A DNA stretch of 64,000 nt from Fibrobacter succinogenes. GTDB lineage: Bacteria > Fibrobacterota > Fibrobacteria > Fibrobacterales > Fibrobacteraceae. Below the pieces are notes generated by a model, which searched no databases, had not been told where the DNA came from, and saw nothing but the letters and a program-made list of their open reading frames with translations. How positions within the stretch are numbered: position 1 is the first letter of the stretch; each line of letters starts with the position of its first letter. The translations under genes were made by a program, and so were the position numbers. Below, piece after piece: positions 8,325 to 19,846 of the stretch. The DNA lies in contig CADCBQ010000036.1 in NCBI GenBank assembly GCA_902799745.1, positions 1 through 64,000 on the forward strand. The letters run 5' to 3'.

Positions 8325-9821
8325 ATGACGGTTTCAATAAAGGGATTTTCTCTTTTTGCGGGGTCCATCGCATTTTGGGTCACTCTTGCCAGTGCTGCAA
8401 CGATAAACGTTGACATGGACAAAGAATACCAGCGCATCAGTGGCTTTGGAGCCGCTTCGGCATGGGCTGGCTCCATCACCGACAAGAACGCCGCCTTCCT
8501 TTGGGACTCTACCAGTGGCGCCGGGCTTACGCTGCACCGCATCCGTATCGCTCCGGACGGCACCACCTCCGAAACAAGTATCGCAAAAAAGGCAAGTGAA
8601 TACGGCGTCAAAGTTTGGGCTGCCCCATGGACATCCAAATACACCGTAAATTACGACGGTGACAAAAAGCATCTGGATTTCAATCATGCCCAAGATTGGG
8701 CCAATACCATCTTGAAGTTTACGCAAGACATGCGAAAGGCTGGTGTTAACTTATACGCAATTTCTTCGCAGAACGAGCCGGACGGCACTGGCGACAATCA
8801 CTATGAACCCGATGAATTGGCGCGTTGGGTCGGCGACTACCTTGGCCCCACCCTTGATACCACGGGCATCAAAATCATCGGTACCGAAGCCATCAACTGG
8901 TATGGATTTCCCAATTACAAAAAAGCTTTCTTCAACAACCCTGCCGCCTTGAAATACACGGACATTTTTGGAACGCACGAATATGGCGGAGACCCGGCCG
9001 CTTACCCCGAAATTCACGAAGCCGGCAAGGAATTCTGGGAAACCGAAGTCTACGATCTCGGAAGCAACAAGGAAGATGTTGGCATGGGAAGCGCACTCCG
9101 CGTTGCAGGCGTAATCCATGACGCTTTGACTATTGCGAACATGAACGCCTGGCATTTCTGGTGGATTTATTCCTGCAGCGAAGCCAGCTGCGGCAACGGA
9201 GCCCTCTGGCCGCAAGGACAAGGCAACCCCGACAATGTGGAGCCTACCAAGCGACTCTGGGTCATGGGGAACTTCAGCCGTTTCGCGCGACCCGGCTCCT
9301 GGAGAATCGACGCCACCAAGAATCCGGAAGCAAACGTAAAGGTCACCGCCTACCGCGATTCCCTCAAGACGAAAATCGCAGTCGTCATTCTCAATTCCAA
9401 GAACGAGGAATTCAAGGCGGACTTTGACTTCGGAAACACGAAAATTGGAAGCTTCAAGCCCTACGTTACCGACGACAACAATAACCTCAAGGAAGGTGAA
9501 GAAGTCCAGGTTGACGATACAAAGTGCAGTTTCAGCGTTCCGGCCCGCAGTGCAACGACCATCGAATTCGTTCTGTGGCAGGAGCCAAAGGTTGAACCGC
9601 CTTCAGACTCTACCGATGCAATTGCCTTCGGGACGCATGCTGCGCCCCAAAGCCTTCAAAGTACATATAAAGTATTTAGCCCGCTCGGCGCGTTCATCGG
9701 CGAATTCCAAGCCGGACATATCGGCAATCTCCGCAATGCCATGACAAACGCGGGCTTAAGCCGCGGCGTGTATATGGTCAAATGCGGCAATGCGAAAACG
9801 CAACATATGATTTTGAAATAG
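8325..9821 (+). CDS. Secreted GH30 glucuronoxylanase
   Basis: This 498-residue secreted hydrolase has a signal peptide cut near residue 24 and a GH30 barrel with side beta domain. It starts at DKEYQRISGFGAASAWAG, carries the acid/base Glu in SSQNEPDG (E151) and the likely nucleophile in WETEVYD (E241), and has a mixed beta module to about 430. The last 60 residues resemble a C-terminal sorting/secretion module (RGVYMVKCG). GH30 subfamily 8 enzymes cut glucuronoxylan, which fits a plant-fibre degrader. GGGAGG lies 7 bases before ATG 8325, so the longer upstream ORF start is rejected. Confidence 0.88.
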   Translation: MTVSIKGFSLFAGSIAFWVTLASAATINVDMDKEYQRISGFGAASAWAGSITDKNAAFLWDSTSGAGLTLHRIRIAPDGTTSETSIAKKASEYGVKVWAAPWTSKYTVNYDGDKKHLDFNHAQDWANTILKFTQDMRKAGVNLYAISSQNEPDGTGDNHYEPDELARWVGDYLGPTLDTTGIKIIGTEAINWYGFPNYKKAFFNNPAALKYTDIFGTHEYGGDPAAYPEIHEAGKEFWETEVYDLGSNKEDVGMGSALRVAGVIHDALTIANMNAWHFWWIYSCSEASCGNGALWPQGQGNPDNVEPTKRLWVMGNFSRFARPGSWRIDATKNPEANVKVTAYRDSLKTKIAVVILNSKNEEFKADFDFGNTKIGSFKPYVTDDNNNLKEGEEVQVDDTKCSFSVPARSATTIEFVLWQEPKVEPPSDSTDAIAFGTHAAPQSLQSTYKVFSPLGAFIGEFQAGHIGNLRNAMTNAGLSRGVYMVKCGNAKTQHMILK

Positions 9822-9855
9822 CCCAATTCAAGATATAGGGTTAGTTAAAGTAAAA

Positions 9856-9881
9856 AACGCAGGCTCGGATGAGTCTGCGTT
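9856..9881. terminator. Hairpin terminator between the xylanase gene and carB
   Basis: AACGCAG and CTGCGTT form a stem extended by partly paired GCTC/GAGT. On the minus strand it is followed by a T-rich run, so it best terminates the carA-pyrG-carB operon. It may also serve the plus-strand xylanase gene. Confidence 0.75.
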
Positions 9882-9928
9882 TAAAGTTTATAGGAAATTC
9901 CGGTTCGGTGGCCAGGATGACATGTCGC

Positions 9929-12900
9929 TTACTTCTTCACGTGTCTATGGTACTCTTGGAGGCTGCAGACTTCGAAGCGGCCGAAGTCGTGCTTGTCCAT
10001 GAGGCCTTCCACGGTAGAGGTGAGGGCGGCAATCGTCGTGGTGATAGGAATGCCGGAGACCACGGCCTTGGAGCGCATCTGGATTTCATCGACCATGGCT
10101 TCGGCGCCATTTTCGGTGGTGTTCACGATCCACTGAACTTCCTTGTCGTGGATGAGGTCCAGCAGGTTCGGGCGGCCACGGGAGATGCGGAACACGGCGC
10201 GGGTCTTGATGCCTTCGTTGTAAAGCATCGTCGAGGTGCCGCGGGTGGCGTAAATCTGGTAGCCCATGTCTACGAGGCGTTTGATGAGCGGAACGGCCTT
10301 CTGCTTGTCTTCGTCCTTGAGCGAGACGAAAATGTTGCCTTCGCTCGGCACCTTGTTGCCTGCAGCGAGCTGGCTCTTGAGGTAGGCAAGGCCGCGGTCG
10401 CGATCGAGGCTCATGACTTCGCCGGTGGATTTCATTTCCGGAGAAAGCGTGATGTCCACACCCGGGAACTTGACGAACGGGAACACGGCTTCCTTGACGC
10501 TCACGTAAGGCACGTGGACTTCTTCGGTAAAGCCGATTTGTTCGAGGGATTCGCCGAGCATGCAGCGGCTTGCGTAACTTGCGAGCGGAACGCCGATGGA
10601 CTTGGACACGAACGGAACGGTGCGGGATGCGCGCGGGTTTACTTCGATCATGTAGAGTTCGCCGTCCTTCACGGCGAGCTGCATGTTCATTAGGCCGACC
10701 ACGTGGAGTTCCCTTGCAAAGTCCTTCGCGTATTGACGAACCTTGTCCTGGATTTCCTTGGAAAGCGTCATGGGCGGGATGACGCTTGCGGAGTCGCCGG
10801 AGTGGATGCCTGCGGGTTCCACGTGTTCCATGATGGCGCCCACCACGGTGTGCTTACCGTCGCTGATGCAGTCCACGTCGAGTTCGGTGGCGTCTTCCAA
10901 GAAGCGGTCGATAAGAATCGGCTTGCCTTCGCCAATGGCGGCAGCTTCTTCTACGAACTTGCGGAGGTATTTTTCCTTATAGACAATCACCATGCCGCGG
11001 CCGCCGAGAACGAAGCTCGGGCGCACAAGCACGGGGTAGCCAATGCGGTCGACAATAGCCAAGGCTTCTTCCACGTTGTGGGCGATGCCGGATGCGGCCT
11101 GCTTGATACCGACCTTGTCGACCAGCTGCTTGAAGAAGTCGCGGTCTTCGGCGAGGTCGATGTCTTCGGGACTTGTACCTACGACGTTTGCGCCGGCCTT
11201 CTTGAGACGCATGGCGAGGTTCAGCGGAGTCTGACCACCGAATTGCACAATCACGCCCGCGCAGTTTTCGCGTTCGTAAATGCCCATCACGTCTTCGAGC
11301 GTGAGCGGTTCAAAGTAAAGCTTGTCGGAGGTGTCGTAGTCGGTGGAAACCGTTTCGGGGTTCGAGTTCACCATGATGACTTCGTAGCCTTCACGACGCA
11401 GCGTAAAGGCGGCGTGGCAGCAGCAGTAGTCAAATTCAATACCCTGACCGATTCGGTTCGGACCGCCGCCGAGCACCATGATACGTTTTTTGCCGCGGTT
11501 GCCGATAATCGTGCGGACCGGTTCGGAATTTTCGGCCCAGCAGCTGTAATAATATGGCGTAATGGCTTCGAATTCGCCGGCGCAAGTGTCTACGGAGTAG
11601 TAGCTCGGCTTGAGGCCAATCTGCTTACGCACTTCCATGACGTCTTCGGGGCGCTTGTGGAACATGTAGGCAATCTGGATATCGCTAAAGCCGAATTCCT
11701 TGGCCTGGCGGAACAGCGGAATGTTCTTGGCGAGGCCGGCGAGAGACTTGGCGGCCTTGATTTCGTCTTCGAAGTAGGCGAGTTCTTCCAAGTGACGCAA
11801 GAAATAGCGGTCAATCTTGGTGAGTTCGTAAAGTTTTTCAATGCTCCAGCCGCGACGGAAGGCTTCGTACAGCACGAAGATGCGTTCGGCGCTCGGGCGG
11901 GCGACTTCCTTGGTGAGCGTTTCGTTGTCGTATTCCTTGAACTTTTCGCACTTGGCGCAAGAACCGAATCCACCGTAACCTGTTTCGAGCGAGCGCAGCG
12001 CCTTTTGCATGGCCTGTTTGAAGTTGGAGCCGATAGCCATTGCTTCTCCCACAGACTTCATCTGGGTGCCGAGTGTAGAATCGGCCTTCGGGAATTTTTC
12101 GAAGGTGAAGCGCGGGACTTTCACGACAACATAGTCGAGTGCCGGTTCAAAGCAACTCGGGGTCGTTTGCGTAATGTCGTTGCGGAGTTCGTCGAGCGTG
12201 TAGCCCACGGCAAGGAGCGCTGCAATCTTTGCGATGGGGAAGCCCGTTGCCTTAGAAGCAAGTGCAGAAGAACGGGATACGCGGGGGTTCATTTCGATGA
12301 TGATGCGGCGACCAGTCTTGGGTTCGATAGCCCACTGCACGTTGGATCCGCCGGTTTCCACGCCGATGGCTTCCATAACCTTCAGGGAGTCGTCACGCAT
12401 GGCCTGGTAAGCGCGGTCATCAAGGCTCTGGATAGGAGCAACCGTGATGGAGTCGCCGGTGTGCACGCCCATGGGGTCCAGGTTTTCGATGGAGCACACG
12501 ATAACGGCGTTACCCTTCTTATCGCGCATGACTTCCATTTCGAATTCTTTCCAGCCAAGCAGCGATTCTTCGATAAGCACTTCGTTGTTGAGCGAGGCGT
12601 CCAAACCGCGGTTCACGATGGTTTCGAATTCTTCAGGGTTGTGGGCGATACCGCCACCCGTACCGCCAAGCGTAAAGCCGGGACGGATAATCAGCGGCCA
12701 GCTGCCGATGGTGTTAGCGATAGCGGTAGCTTCGCTCATGGAGTGAGCGGAACCGGAACGCGGAAGGTCAAGCCCGATCTTGAGCATGGCTTCTTTGAAC
12801 AGGTGACGGTCTTCGGCGCGCTGGATGGATTCGGCCTTAGCACCGATGAGTTCCACCTGGTAGCGGTCCAAAATGCCGCGTTCGTTCAGTTCCATGGCGA

Positions 12901-13184
12901 GGTTCAAAGCGGTCTGGCCACCGAGAGTCGGGAGCAATGCATCGGGGCGTTCGCGACGGATGATTTCGTGCAGAATGTCGACGCTGAGAGGTTCGATGTA
13001 GGTGCGGTCGGCCATTTCGGGGTCGGTCATAATGGTGGCCGGGTTGGAGTTCACGAGCACCACTTCGTAACCTTCGCGGCGCAGCACCTTGCAGGCCTGC
13101 ACGCCGGAGTAGTCGAATTCGCAGCCCTGGCCAATCACGATCGGGCCAGAACCAATGAGCATAATCTTCTTGATGTCTGTACGC

Positions 13185-13192
<8 letters not shown>
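9929..13192 (-). CDS. carB: Carbamoyl-phosphate synthase large subunit
   Basis: CarB makes carbamoyl phosphate from bicarbonate, ammonia (channelled from CarA) and two ATP, feeding pyrimidine and arginine synthesis. The 1087-residue protein has the usual two homologous ATP-grasp halves. The first begins with [20 protein letters not shown], the second with [17 protein letters not shown] near 560. A C-terminal MGS-like regulatory domain ([11 protein letters not shown]) follows. ATG 13192 has GGAGG 10 bases upstream; the in-frame ATG at 13207 lies on top of that SD and is rejected. The start overlaps the end of pyrG by 8 bases, so translation is probably coupled. Confidence 0.96.
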
Positions 13193-16062
<2,870 letters not shown>

Positions 16063-16066
<4 letters not shown>

Positions 16067-16260
16067 AATGTACTCGTTGTGTAGTTAAAATCCGGATAAA
16101 AATAAAGGCAAAAGCCAAAAGCTTTTGCCAAACGATAAAGACGATAAAAAACAGAAATGAGAAAAATTTTGTGAAATCCAGAGAGAGTCGCCTGGTTTCG
16201 TTGCGAGATTCCTGCAACGGCTGTGCTCATGTGTGCCTCGATGGATTCCGATGTTTTCAT
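16063..16260 (-). CDS. Candidate leader peptide of the carA operon
   Basis: A 65-codon ORF begins at ATG 16260 with AGGAG 4 bases upstream (plus-strand 16265-16269). It ends at a TGA that overlaps the carA ATG. Its second half is rich in Phe, Tyr and Leu, encoded by U-rich message, and it runs straight through the terminator hairpin at 16107-16129. The design resembles pyrBI and pyrE leaders in enterobacteria, where a ribosome close behind RNA polymerase stops the terminator from forming when UTP is low. The role is inferred. Confidence 0.5.
16096..16129 (-). terminator. Attenuator-like intrinsic terminator upstream of carA
   Basis: GGCAAAAGC (16107-16115) and GCTTTTGCC (16121-16129) form a perfect 9-bp stem with a 5-base loop. 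On the minus strand it is followed by TTTATTTTTAT. No minus-strand gene precedes it except the leader ORF, and carA starts 41 bases further on, so it should act as an attenuator. The plus strand has no T-run. Confidence 0.7.
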
Positions 16261-16468
16261 CGGACTCCTAATGTAGTAAAAAAGGGGGTTGACCACAAGG
16301 TTCAGGACTGAAATTGCCAAACATTTTTTTTAGTAGGCTTTCATAATATGTAAACCGAAATCCCCTAAAACAATAAAACGTAAAAAAGAGGCGGGATAAA
16401 GCTGCAAAATAGGGAAATTTGGCCAACTTCTATGTGAAGGAATGTATCTTTATAATGGAGGGTTGAAT

Positions 16469-18151
16469 ATGATCAAGAGAACAAATCTGCTTGGAACCTT
16501 AATACTTGCATCCATGTTTATGGGATGTGGTGGTGATTCCGCTTCAGCCGCAAATGACGATGTTTCGCAAGTCAGCTCCAGCGATGAGATGACGGACAAG
16601 TCGTCGGCTTCGCTAAAGCCGATGTCATCCAGTTCGTTGCTGCTGTACGATTCCACCCTAATATCCAGTTCGAGCGCTCCTGTCGACACAAACGTAACTA
16701 CTGATGCGGCTTCTAGTGCGCGAGAACCTGCCGATTCTAGCAATTCTTCTAGCTCGGGTCTGTCTTCAAGTTCGTTTTTATTGTCTAGCTCTGGTGATTT
16801 GTTTTGGGGGAGTGGTGCTGCCGGTGCCGGAGGCTTTACGCCATACTGGCATTATGACTCCACGAAGTTTAAACCGCTGGACCCCTCCAAGGCAGACGGT
16901 TGTTTTCAGATTTACCAAGATTCCTTGGTAGGAACTTATTTTTCGAGTTTCGAAGAACCCTTGTGTGTCGTCAAGCAAAGCATTTTGGGATTGGTCGAAA
17001 ACATGGTGAATCGGGGGGTTGCCGTAGAAGAGGCTAAGGCTACGGCAATGCAGAAACTGTATGATTTTTTAGAAATTGACGTTGCCCCAAAGAACGATAG
17101 TTTGTATGAATCGGCCGTTGGCTATGCCATAAGTACCTTGTTCCTGGTGGATAATGGCGATACCACGATGAGGGTGAAATTCATAAATGACCTCGCTAAT
17201 GGTAAAGATTTCAGTAAATCAGATAAGTGCGGCCCGGTGGTGAATTCTCCAATGAGAATTAGAGTGCCTTTTTATAGCGACAACACCATTCGTGGTACGA
17301 CGTCTGTAATCATCGCAAAACTATGGCGATTCTGCGGTGGCCTTGAAAACTGCGATGAGTCGAATAGAGGTGAGTTGAAAAAATACGATTGCGGGGCGGA
17401 ATTCCCCGATTGCGGCTACCAAAATAGGGAATATATCTGCACGGAAGCGGGTTGGAATCTCCCGACGACACAAGATTATGAAACCCGCGGTCACGAATGC
17501 AAAGTGAATAATACCCGCGTGCCAAGCGATTCTATACCGGGCATGGAATATATCTGTTACGAAGGAAAGTGGTTTAAGTCCAATGAAAATCTGATCGGTA
17601 AATTGCCGAAGGAATATTTCTTTAACGAAGAGATTGAATATGGTACAATGAAAGATCCTAGAGATGATAAGGTCTACAAGACGATTGTGTACGATGGTAA
17701 AACATGGATGGCCGAAAATATCGACTATTACACCGAAGACGACCCGACGATCAAGAATTACAGCAAGTGTTCGCAAAGTATCAAGTGCGATTACGGTCGC
17801 TTTTACAATGTGGAAGCTGCGCTGAAGGCGTGCCCCGAAGGCTGGCGCTTGCCCAAAAAGGAAGAATTGCAAAAGTGGATAGATATTGAATATACAGAAC
17901 GTCAAAAATTCTTGCCGAAGCTCTTTTCTAAACTGTCGGGGGTGCGTAAGGCGTCCGATGATTTTGGCCTGTCTGTTTTGTCAACGATTACGGTTGATCC
18001 GTACGGATGGGATGAAACTTCTGGATATGGTGTTTTCTGGGTAGAAGGCCGGTCGTACATACGTTTTACGGACAGTGTCATCTATTTTGATGACTATATA
18101 GACATGCGGGAAAATGGCCAGTTCATGCCCGTCCGCTGCATACAAGAATAA
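16469..18151 (+). CDS. Lipoprotein with Fibrobacter major paralogous domain
   Basis: This 560-residue exported lipoprotein has a signal peptide ending in the lipobox SMFMGCGG (lipidated Cys near residue 21) and long Ser-rich spacers (residues about 30-120). A middle part without recognised motifs contains Cys-rich repeats (two YxCxE-type segments near 325-360). The C-terminal domain starts at MKDPRDDKVYKTIVYDGKTWMAENIDY and ends FMPVRCIQE. That last block is the Fibrobacter succinogenes major paralogous domain, of unknown function, on the outer surface. GGAGGG precedes ATG 16469 by 7 bases; the in-frame start 9 codons earlier has no such site. Confidence 0.85.
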   Translation: MIKRTNLLGTLILASMFMGCGGDSASAANDDVSQVSSSDEMTDKSSASLKPMSSSSLLLYDSTLISSSSAPVDTNVTTDAASSAREPADSSNSSSSGLSSSSFLLSSSGDLFWGSGAAGAGGFTPYWHYDSTKFKPLDPSKADGCFQIYQDSLVGTYFSSFEEPLCVVKQSILGLVENMVNRGVAVEEAKATAMQKLYDFLEIDVAPKNDSLYESAVGYAISTLFLVDNGDTTMRVKFINDLANGKDFSKSDKCGPVVNSPMRIRVPFYSDNTIRGTTSVIIAKLWRFCGGLENCDESNRGELKKYDCGAEFPDCGYQNREYICTEAGWNLPTTQDYETRGHECKVNNTRVPSDSIPGMEYICYEGKWFKSNENLIGKLPKEYFFNEEIEYGTMKDPRDDKVYKTIVYDGKTWMAENIDYYTEDDPTIKNYSKCSQSIKCDYGRFYNVEAALKACPEGWRLPKKEELQKWIDIEYTERQKFLPKLFSKLSGVRKASDDFGLSVLSTITVDPYGWDETSGYGVFWVEGRSYIRFTDSVIYFDDYIDMRENGQFMPVRCIQE

Positions 18152-18185
18152 ATTTGTTGGACATCTGGATTTGGTCCGTCTATAA

Positions 18186-18222
18186 ATAAATCGCTCGGGC
18201 ACCTAGGTGTCCGAGCGATTTA

Positions 18223-18223
<1 letters not shown>
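18186..18223. terminator. Bidirectional terminator (18-bp stem)
   Basis: A near-perfect inverted repeat of 18 bp (one G-T pair) around a TA centre lies between the lipoprotein gene and tRNA-Arg. It is A/T-rich at its ends on both strands, so it can end both transcripts. Confidence 0.8.
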
Positions 18224-18309
<86 letters not shown>

Positions 18310-18380
18310 CACAAACGTGCTGGCGAATTCGGCCTAAACGCTTCAAAATCCGCATTTTTGCATCATTTAGGCTAATTATC

Positions 18381-18411
18381 TCTACAGACGTGTCTACAGA
18401 CCTCTCTACAG
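18381..18411. repeat. Three TCTACAG repeats at 12-bp period (left arm sites)
   Basis: TCTACAG occurs at 18381, 18393 and 18405. Two more copies lie at the opposite end of the element (37904 and 37926). The placement fits arm-type integrase binding sites or excisionase sites. Confidence 0.5.
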
Positions 18412-18616
18412 CGAATGCGTGCTATTTCCATGCTCCTTCAAAGCTCGTTAATCCTAGTGTTTTAGCGGATTCCTGCGACTTAAACGTGCTCATTGCAATA
18501 CAAAGCCGCTCAATCCAACGACACGATAATAGCATGTTTTTTGAAAATTGTCAAGCATGTTTTATAAGACATCAAATAGGCACAACACCACATCACCGCT
18601 AGCCTCACGCCAATTC

Positions 18617-18641
18617 GGCATGCTACAAATCATAGCATGCC
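18617..18641. repeat. Inverted repeat GGCATGCTA-N7-TAGCATGCC
   Basis: A perfect 9-bp inverted repeat lies in the non-coding left arm (18310-18689), where GCATG recurs five times (about 18534, 18555, 18619, 18635, 18646). It is a candidate protein-binding site. Nothing gene-like is seen in this arm. Confidence 0.4.
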
Positions 18642-18681
18642 AAAAGCATGCGTAACGATTCAATTACAAATGTAGATCGAC

Positions 18682-18717
18682 AAAAAAAAGGAACGACCGC
18701 TAATGAGCGATCGTTCC
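18682..18717 (-). terminator. Terminator of the element-borne tRNA-Arg
   Basis: GGAACGA and TCGTTCC pair, extended by CGCT/AGCG, at 18690-18717. Eight T follow on the minus strand (18682-18689). It lies 10 bases past the tRNA 3' end. Confidence 0.85.
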
Positions 18718-18727
18718 AGTACTTACC

Positions 18728-18801
18728 TACCGTCGGCGGGAGTCGAACCCACGACCCATTGCTTAGAAGGCAATTGCTCTATCCAACTGAGCTACGACGG
18801 C
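18728..18801 (-). tRNA. tRNA-Arg(UCU) carried by the element
   Basis: This is a complete cloverleaf with acceptor GCCGTCG pairing with CGACGGT, D-arm identical to the host copy, anticodon loop CTTCTAA (UCU), a T-arm GTGGG-TTCGACT-CCCGC, and no encoded CCA. It differs from the host copy in paired positions of the anticodon stem (ATTGC/GCAAT against ACTGC/GCAGT), so it is a diverged gene rather than a simple duplication. It has its own promoter and terminator. It reads AGA/AGG codons and could replace the host tRNA damaged by integration. Confidence 0.93.
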
Positions 18802-18824
18802 GAGACCTCGTTCAAGGTGGCACA

Positions 18825-18853
18825 AATATAAACAAAAAAGCGGGGTACGTCAA
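18825..18853 (-). promoter_or_regulatory. Promoter of the element-borne tRNA-Arg
   Basis: On the minus strand TTGACG (18853-18848) and TATATT (18830-18825) are 17 bases apart, about 23 bases before the tRNA 5' end. The two hexamers are the same as those of the host tRNA promoter at 38024-38053. Confidence 0.75.
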
Positions 18854-18887
18854 TCACCCCACCCCAAAAATTTTGGCAAAACACATC

Positions 18888-18941
18888 ATCGACCATCACA
18901 CACTTTTGGGGTATACTACCAAAGGTGGTCGATATTTTTTT
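18888..18941 (+). terminator. Structured terminator-like element without an obvious gene
   Basis: ATCGACC (18888-18894) pairs with GGTCGAT (18927-18933) around a second stem ACTTTTGG/CCAAAGGT. A T-run follows at 18935-18941. No plus-strand gene ends here. It may end a small RNA or read-through from the left. The rest of 18802-19214 shows only short repeats such as CCAAAAATTTTGG at 18863. Confidence 0.45.
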
Positions 18942-19147
18942 CGCTCAGTTTCGGAGGCGCTTTCTTCATTATGGAGAATCCTTTTTAGAGAAAATACGGT
19001 ACCCCTAAAAAGAATCCACTTTTTGCAAATTCATTCGGTCACTTGTACATTACGCCCATGCGTGAACGGCGGCAAAGTTGATACATCCAATACTCCCATA
19101 CGGCGATTTTGACCCCATAACATCCGATCGACGGCGCACACGCTCGG

Positions 19148-19180
19148 ACTGGCACGACGTCGGCGGGACTGCCTTCACTC
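19148..19180 (+). promoter_or_regulatory. Shared upstream motif, copy 1
   Basis: ACTGGCACGACGTCGGCGGG followed by ACTGCC lies about 40 bases before the gene at 19215. A close relative lies upstream of the ardC-like gene (19777). Its ends GGCA/TGCC could pair. It may be a shared operator or leader structure. Confidence 0.4.
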
Positions 19181-19214
19181 AGTATGACTTGACATGCAAT
19201 CCAAGGACATAAAG

Positions 19215-19619
19215 ATGAGCAATCGTATCATATTCCAAGTCAAGCACAACGATGAGACTCTAGCATATTTGTATCAGAACTGGGGATGTGGCGACGGCGA
19301 TGAACTTGCCCAGTATGTACATGATGCCGCCAACAAGTACAAGCTAGACTTGACCGTAAGAGCCGACGCTATCAACGCTGTCCGTCTAGCTGGCGAACGT
19401 CTGTACGGTCATGCCAAATGGACCGCTAACGAAGAAGGGTGTGACGCCGAATGGAGAATAGCCACGGCAAAAGACCGAGCCTATCTCATGGCACACTGCA
19501 AGGACATCATAGCCGACAACCAAGATGCCGCTGGCATCGTCTTCTTCTACGGCGCATTCGCAGACTATCCACGCTACATTGAGGGATGGGCTGAGGATGC
19601 CTACACAATGGTCGTATAA
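19215..19619 (+). CDS. Hypothetical acidic element protein
   Basis: This is a 134-residue soluble protein starting MSNRIIFQVKHNDETLAYLYQ. No membrane segment or known motif is recognised. It is acidic, with several Trp residues and a GIVFFYGAFADYPRYIEGW segment near the end. ATG 19215 has AAGGAC 8 bases upstream and is preferred to the in-frame start 7 codons earlier. It leads a short transcript that also holds a 20-codon basic ORF and ends at the terminator 19729-19758. Position beside ardC suggests an anti-restriction or establishment role, but that is only context. Confidence 0.6.
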   Translation: MSNRIIFQVKHNDETLAYLYQNWGCGDGDELAQYVHDAANKYKLDLTVRADAINAVRLAGERLYGHAKWTANEEGCDAEWRIATAKDRAYLMAHCKDIIADNQDAAGIVFFYGAFADYPRYIEGWAEDAYTMVV

Positions 19620-19646
19620 ATCCATATAACTAAAAGGAGATAACCA

Positions 19647-19709
19647 ATGGCTAAACCACCTCGACGCATTTATCGGCCAACAAAAAAGCGTGTCGCCGGA
19701 TATGCATAA
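19647..19709 (+). CDS. Candidate 20-residue basic microprotein
   Basis: AAAGGAGA lies 7 bases before ATG 19647, a very good ribosome-binding site. The ORF encodes 20 residues, eight of them Arg or Lys (PPRRIYRPTKKR). The gene is 27 bases after the upstream ORF and 19 bases before a strong terminator, so it is the last gene of that transcript. Its function is unknown; a nucleic-acid-binding or toxic peptide are both conceivable. Confidence 0.45.
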   Translation: MAKPPRRIYRPTKKRVAGYA

Positions 19710-19728
19710 ATTCCTCACAACATCAACT

Positions 19729-19758
19729 AGACCCACGTAGGAGCGTGGGTCTTTTTTT
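19729..19758 (+). terminator. Intrinsic terminator
   Basis: AGACCCACG and CGTGGGTCT form a perfect 9-bp stem followed by a run of seven T. Confidence 0.92.
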
Positions 19759-19776
19759 GTTTGTACGCCGTTCCAG

Positions 19777-19812
19777 ACTGGCAGAGCGACGGCGGGTCTG
19801 CCCTCGACTACT
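19777..19812 (+). promoter_or_regulatory. Shared upstream motif, copy 2
   Basis: ACTGGCAGAGCGACGGCGGG then TCTGCC resembles the motif at 19148. Here GGCAGA and TCTGCC can form a 6-bp stem. It precedes the ardC-like gene. Confidence 0.4.
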
Positions 19813-19846
19813 ATTAGGTCAATATCAATGAAACGGAGATTAAACA

